NCBI RefSeq assembly: GCF_009389715.1
Contig: NC_052401.1
Location: forward strand, 4,754,071-4,818,070
Length of the DNA: 64,000 nt
Direction: 5' to 3'
From: Phoenix dactylifera
Lineage: Eukaryota; Streptophyta; Magnoliopsida; Arecales; Arecaceae
In this document: piece after piece, positions 59,350 to 64,000 of the stretch
Numbering within the stretch: position 1 is the first letter of the stretch
Layout of the letters: every line of letters begins with the position of its first letter
Notes under the pieces: generated by a model
What the model was told of the DNA's origin: nothing
The model's input: only the letters and a program-made list of their open reading frames with translations
Databases searched by the model: none
Made by a program: the position numbers and the translations under genes

Positions 59350-60301
59350 TGATGGGGGGCGAAATACATCGTTCTACATACAACAAAAGGGCCACCCAAT
59401 TTCAGCCCAATAGACACCAACACCGACCAGACGGAACCTCGGTCCGGCCCAGAACCAGCTCGACCTCGAATTCCACCGAAAGCTCCTTCGACCTCAGAAA
59501 TACTCGCTAACCCACCCCGACCAAGCTCGGGGCACCTTCTACGATCGCCGACTCGCCCCGACCAAGCTCGGGGCGCCATTCACGTTCGCCTACCCGCCCC
59601 GACCAAGCTCGGGGCGCCTTCCCTATTCGCCGATGCGCCCCGACTGAGTTCGGGGCGTCTTATCCAATAATCTACCCCGATCCTTGAGCTCGGGGCGCTC
59701 TACCGAGCATACCTCAAAACCCGAGACGCTAGGCTAGCCTCAGCACCCATCCAGCCGACCTCGCCAAATGCATGACGTGACCTCTTGACGAGATCGGCCT
59801 TGCCAACGGCCACACCTACGTGCGTGCCCACGCCCTCCTACGTAGCCGTACATTGCGACACCACCACGTCATGCTTTACTTGCTGGCCCAAGACAGTTAA
59901 GGACAGTGCCATGCTACCCCAGCCATACCCTTCTATGACTGTTAATGTCTTACCGTTCCCAAGAACAAACTGTACCGCGCGCCACCAGCAAGCTCTAGCC
60001 GCGCGCCATCTAGCTTAAAGCCATCCCCTCTTATGATAAGAGCGGGCCATACCACCGCCACCTGGGCATCTCTACAGGGACTATAAATAACCCCATCAGG
60101 TAATGCCTAAAGAATTTTTTGCTGGACCAACTAAGCTTTACTCTAACTTAATCGTCGGAGAGCCCTCACCGGAAGTACCGGTGAGGCTTTGTGCAGAAAC
60201 ACCGCCGCGCGGGAGGGGGCTCTCATCCCTTCCTCAACACTCCGGCAGCTCCCTCGACTCCTCCGGCGTGGTCACCCTCGGGCCAAATTTGAACCACAAC
60301 A
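59350..60301 (+). mobile_element. Solo LTR, 952 bp, with 5 bp target duplication
   Basis: The LTR begins TGATGGGGGGCG and ends CCACAACA. It is flanked by ttaag on both sides (59345-59349 and 60302-60306). A TATA box, TATAAATA, is at 60082-60089, so it reads on the plus strand with R-U5 to the right. The left half is GC-rich and has a 41 bp tandem repeat. It has no internal region or partner LTR, as expected after LTR-LTR recombination. The superfamily is probably Gypsy, judged only from length and style. Confidence 0.88.
59515..59699. repeat. Palindromic 41 bp minisatellite inside the solo LTR
   Basis: The core ccccgaccaagctcggggc recurs at 59515, 59556, 59597, 59638 (as ccccgactgagttcggggc) and a variant at 59675. 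The spacing is 41, 41, 41 and 37. Each core is an inverted repeat, CCCCGA...TCGGGG, able to form a hairpin. It lies in the U3-like part upstream of the TATA box. Confidence 0.9.
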
Positions 60302-60345
60302 TTAAGCATTCAAGAAAAAGATGGTAGAAACTATATCTTGCGAAT

Positions 60346-62550
60346 AAGAATAAACTCTATAGTGTTTCATCTTGACCAAGGACCCACATGAGCATGTGTT
60401 TAGTCGGAGACATGGGTGTTGCGGAGAAGTTGTGGGTACTCCATCAATGTCATAATAACTTTTGGCGGGTCTTTTTGGATGAACTCTATGGTCATGCCCA
60501 GCTCATGACCTATATGACTAGGAGATGCTACAAAACAGCCCCAGGGCTGACCACAAGCTGGTCGTGAGATTTGTGATCGGACTCTTTTTCTGGCTCTGAA
60601 ATTTTTTTTGCAATTGTCTCACTTGAGAATTCAATAGTATCATTGAATGGATGATGAGACATGGAGATGGCGATTTAACCATTTGAGATTTAAATTTTGG
60701 ATAAGGAAAAGCTTTCAAACCATAACACAAAAAGGCCTATTATTTCAAAATTCTATTGAAAACATCATCAAATCTTTTCATGGGCTGTTTAAGTTAAACA
60801 AGGATTTCGTTGGGTTGTTGGCATCATATGGTGCCATAATTACAGTGGATCTGTAGACCAGAAAATGGTAATAGGAAAGTGAGACCAGAGATGCAATGGC
60901 TTTCCTACATTAAACATTAATAAGAAAGTTAGAAGGGCCATATCAAGTTGGAGGAGGGGGAAAGGTTGCGCCTGAGATGTTATGGTAATATAACATGACC
61001 TCCACCCCATTCTAGGCCCCCACCCACAGTTACACCCCTGATTGCATGGCTGATGCAGCACCATTCATTATTCAATCACCAACCATTTGATTTAATACCA
61101 AATATATCTCGAAATATATGCAATGTCTCAATCATCAATTAAAGATCATCATTTCTCTGATCTTTTATTATCATGATGCCTTATGTATTCTTGGCCATAA
61201 GGTTCTTGATCACTAGACCTTTTACCATTGGATCTTTGTACAGTGAATTTTCAGTTGCAAGCTCTCCATACAATCAACTTCAACTTTTGAATATTTATCA
61301 TCACCAGAGCTTCAATAAGTCTGGTTATTTTTGTTTTTGAAGGAATAATAAATTCAGTTCCTTATTGGGTCGTGTATTCCAATGTATGAAAATATCCTAG
61401 ATCATGCCATTGAGACGACCAAACCTTGCATCATGTTTTTGTGAATTCTTCTCAATTTTTTCAAGTTGAGCCCCCCGATTGTTGCGCTGACTAGCTTAAC
61501 AGAAAACAATCTTAGTGATTGAATATTGAAGGAATGGATTTTTTTATCAGATCTAGAGAAGGGAAAACTAGATTTGATCTAGTCCACAATAATGGCGGCA
61601 AATCAACTTAGGAAAGACTAAATCTAAGCATGGAATCTACCAGACAATCATACATGAGAAGGAAGAAAAATTAATGAAAACAGAATATTGTTAATCTTCA
61701 TTAGTCTTCAAGACATGATCATTGCCCATAATATCTAAGCAACTGTAATTGGATACTAAGAAGCATAGACTTAAACACATTATGTAATCAGATTGATCCC
61801 AGCTCTTACTAAATAACACATAGACTCCCCTTCGTAAAGGTGGTGAGATCACAATGTGAGGGGGCAGAGGGAGCTAAAGGAAAAATATGGATGCAAGGGA
61901 GTGGAAAAAGTAGAAAGCATGAAGGCATAGGAAGGAGAAAGAAGGGGTTGACAATCATGGGAAGAGCCTATTATAGATTTGCGATGGAAGGGGCGAGATC
62001 GCAAGGAACAATGCAAAGGAGGGTAAATAAATAGTGGTTGTAGAACCAAGAGGACATAGAACAGAAAGAAAAGGGATAAGTGGATTGGGGAATCAAATTA
62101 GAAGGAAGAAGCATTGAACAGCTTTTAGAGCAATAGATTGAAGGCCAGGTGAAGCATGCTTGAGCCTTTATCAATAGCTAATTCTCCAGTCAAACGGGAT
62201 CGCATTTAACTTTTAATAAGCAATGAGATTTCAAAACAGCCAAGAAAAGTTTCCATGTTCAATCATAAGAAGGAAATAGACATGAACTTTTTACTTTAAG
62301 TCGAGTATATAATATATCATCAGGTCACGTAATAATTCCAAATTGAAAGGTAGAAATAAGATATTGGTGATGGCATTCTTGGATACAATAAGCCTCGAAT
62401 TCGACGAGCTTCAAACAGTAAAGAATAATCTAGAATAGAGACAATATCCACCTCTGTACATGTTCAATAATGTGATGCTAGTAGAAATTTACAGGATAAT
62501 CAGCATTCTAATAGCTAACAGAAGAAGCAATGCAAGAAATTAGTACTGAC
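60346..62550. other. Probable intron of the broken TRAF gene or intergenic DNA
   Basis: No gene, RNA or clear element was recognised. Short open frames on both strands overlap and lack family motifs. Confidence 0.45.
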
Positions 62551-63402
62551 CTTTCCCAACAGTTTCATGTTGTTTAAGCTCTTCCACTGAAGCCTCTTGC
62601 TTGTGAATCACTTGAAGAACATAGAGCAGGTGCAAATGAATAAACTCTGAACAGTGTTGTTCGAGAGCACACTCTGGGGAAGCAGACTGACAGCCAACTT
62701 GATAGAAAGGGCAGTTTACAAGCTTTATGGGGCACACAATTACACAATGGCTATCCATTTCCCATCTCACTATGTTCACTGCACTTCTGCTCACATGGAA
62801 TGACATTGAATGGGCATATAGAGTCATGATTCTCAACATGACAGCTGAAAATCTAGCTTTGCATCCCACATTTGTGCAATTTATAGGTCTGAAACAACAC
62901 TAGCTTCCATGCTCAACAAGCTGTTGTACAGTGCCAATTTTTATGGGACAATGGAACATGTTCTTAAAGTCTAGATTTCTGAGAAGAGTTTCTGCACTTT
63001 TTTTCTATCCATTAAATAGAGCCCATTCTTCTCCATCTCTTGCCACAAGGCCATTGATTTTGTCCTCCCGGTTTTCACTCATCAACCACCCTGAAACACG
63101 GCTAAACATATTCATTTTTTGAACTTGTAAAATCATCAATGGAGTCAGATATGATTTCAGAGAGATCTTTAGAAGCTTCTTCCACCATATGTTTCAGTTC
63201 TTTGTGTGAGATAATCCATCATCTCCTTTCTTATTTCAACAGCTGCAGAAGCTGGACCCTTAAAGAGGCCAGTGGTATTATCCACACAAGCTGTGGCCAA
63301 TCCATGAAGCAAGAGTTGGGCTATTTGGCGCACTAATTTGTAACAAAGTAGTTCTATGCCATCTCCCTTTACTAGCCCTGGATCCAATACTGGAAGATCC
63401 AT
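62551..63402 (-). pseudogene. Broken plant TRAF-type zinc-finger protein gene
   Basis: Starting with ATG at 63402 on the minus strand, the order of conserved pieces follows the plant TRAF-type zinc-finger family (At1g09920-like), but they lie in different frames: IAQLLLHGLATACVDNTTG and KEMMDYLTQRTE; then EEASKDLSEIISDSIDDF; NMFSRVSGWLMSENREDKI; AETLLRNLDFKNMFHC; INCTNVGCKARFSAV; HVENHDSICPFNVIPCEQKC; and finally EMDSHCVIVCPIKLVNCPFY with HLLYVLQVIHKQEASVEELK. At least five frameshifts and several stops separate them. The N-terminal Cys pair expected before IAQ is also missing. A donor-like AAAG|GTCAGT follows at 62551-62546. Some zinc-finger Cys/His residues are kept. It cannot give the normal protein unless much is spliced away. 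Confidence 0.8.
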
Positions 63403-64000
63403 TGCATCTTCTAATTAGTGCCTACAAAGTGATGGACAAACATATGATGATCGACAATATATAAAATAAATAGATACCATGGTGCAAATACTGAACAAAA
63501 TGACAATAACAGGAACAAAATCTCTCAGCTAAGCTCTAAAAGATAATTCTAGTTTAGGTTGAATTTTAGCAGCTATGAATATGCTTGAAGGAATAAGAAA
63601 AATTCAAATTCAAGGTTCATTAAACCAACAACTGATAAAAATCACTCGTTATAAAAACATTTGACTAATATGCTTTACCAGACCATATGTGAAAAAATGC
63701 TTAATTTCTGAACTGGCTGCTGATGTGATGGTTTTCTATAGTTGTCATCATTTAACTGATAGGCTATTGCTCATCAATTCCAGCCATCTCTAGGCACAAA
63801 GGATCATCAATACTTGTGATGAAGCACTCCTGCTTTCCTCTCTTCTCATTTTTCTCTCTCTGTTTATCTTCCTTGTTTGTTTATTGCTGGTCTTATGATC
63901 TCACAATCACATTATCAATTTTGTCAATCAAGAACTCTCCTTTTTCCCTTCTCTTTTTCATCTCTCTGTTGATTTCACTAGTACATAGGTGGAGGCTTCC
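63403..64000. other. Upstream flank of the broken TRAF gene
   Basis: AT-rich, with CT-rich stretches on the plus strand near the right end. No gene or element was recognised. Confidence 0.5.

Larger units (their letters stand above)
58990..60345. repeat. Tandem duplication whose second copy is split by a solo LTR
   Basis: Copy one runs from tgcctgacc (58992) through tttagtagaattctggatat and ttaagcatccaag to gtagaaactatatcttgc (about 59158). Copy two starts gcctgaccat at 59181, reaches tttagtagaattctggatat and ttaag at 59349, is interrupted by 59350-60301, and resumes ttaagcattcaag ... gtagaaactatatcttgc (60302-60345). Confidence 0.85.

Noticed and set aside
1-64000. CRISPR arrays, operons, ribosome binding sites and phage-type systems
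   Set aside because: The window is plant nuclear DNA with spliced genes. The evenly spaced repeats found (59515-59699) are an LTR minisatellite with palindromic cores, not spaced repeats with unique spacers.

Overview
This is plant nuclear DNA. The genes have many exons with long AT-rich introns and GT-AG borders. The proteins belong to land-plant families (a DYW-type PPR protein, a SHORT-ROOT-like GRAS factor, a plant DUF3755/SANT-like protein, a plant TRAF-type zinc-finger protein). The spaces between genes are filled with Ty1/copia, LINE-1, SINE, hAT-type and MITE remains. A large-genome monocot, perhaps a palm, is my guess from protein flavour and repeat content; the sequence does not prove it.

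Layout on the plus strand: 1-2292 is a decayed copia element on the minus strand with both LTRs. A 589 bp non-autonomous hAT-like element (3943-4531) has a perfect 8 bp target duplication. 5329-15051 is a ten-exon TBC-domain Rab-GAP gene, with a tandem duplication, a transposon fragment and a MITE in its introns and one probable GC-AG intron. A SINE lies at 17276-17593. 18571-27943 is a seven-exon gene for a nuclear DUF3755 protein with a SANT-like region; two TIR elements sit in its third intron. 29140-33721 is a LINE-1 graveyard whose last poly(A) ends 143 bp before the next start codon. 33865-42440 is an eleven-exon ASCH-domain gene. 45282-47909 is a single-exon DYW-class PPR gene (At5g16860-like), probably with an intron in its 5' leader. 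53330-54559 is a single-exon SHORT-ROOT-like GRAS gene. The right end, 57156-63402, holds another hAT-like element, an exon-like orphan, a solo LTR inside a tandem duplication, and a broken TRAF-type zinc-finger gene on the minus strand.

The intact genes form no operon or cluster. They are unrelated housekeeping or regulatory genes: vesicle traffic GAP, nuclear factor, ASCH RNA-related protein, organelle RNA editing, and root or leaf patterning. All five intact genes are on the plus strand. I rebuilt exon structures by hand from splice sites, reading-frame continuity and family resemblance; no transcript evidence was available. I found no new multi-gene system. The most informative signals are structural: dated layers of transposon insertion and duplication, gene decay at 59-63.4 kb, and a LINE end lying against a promoter.
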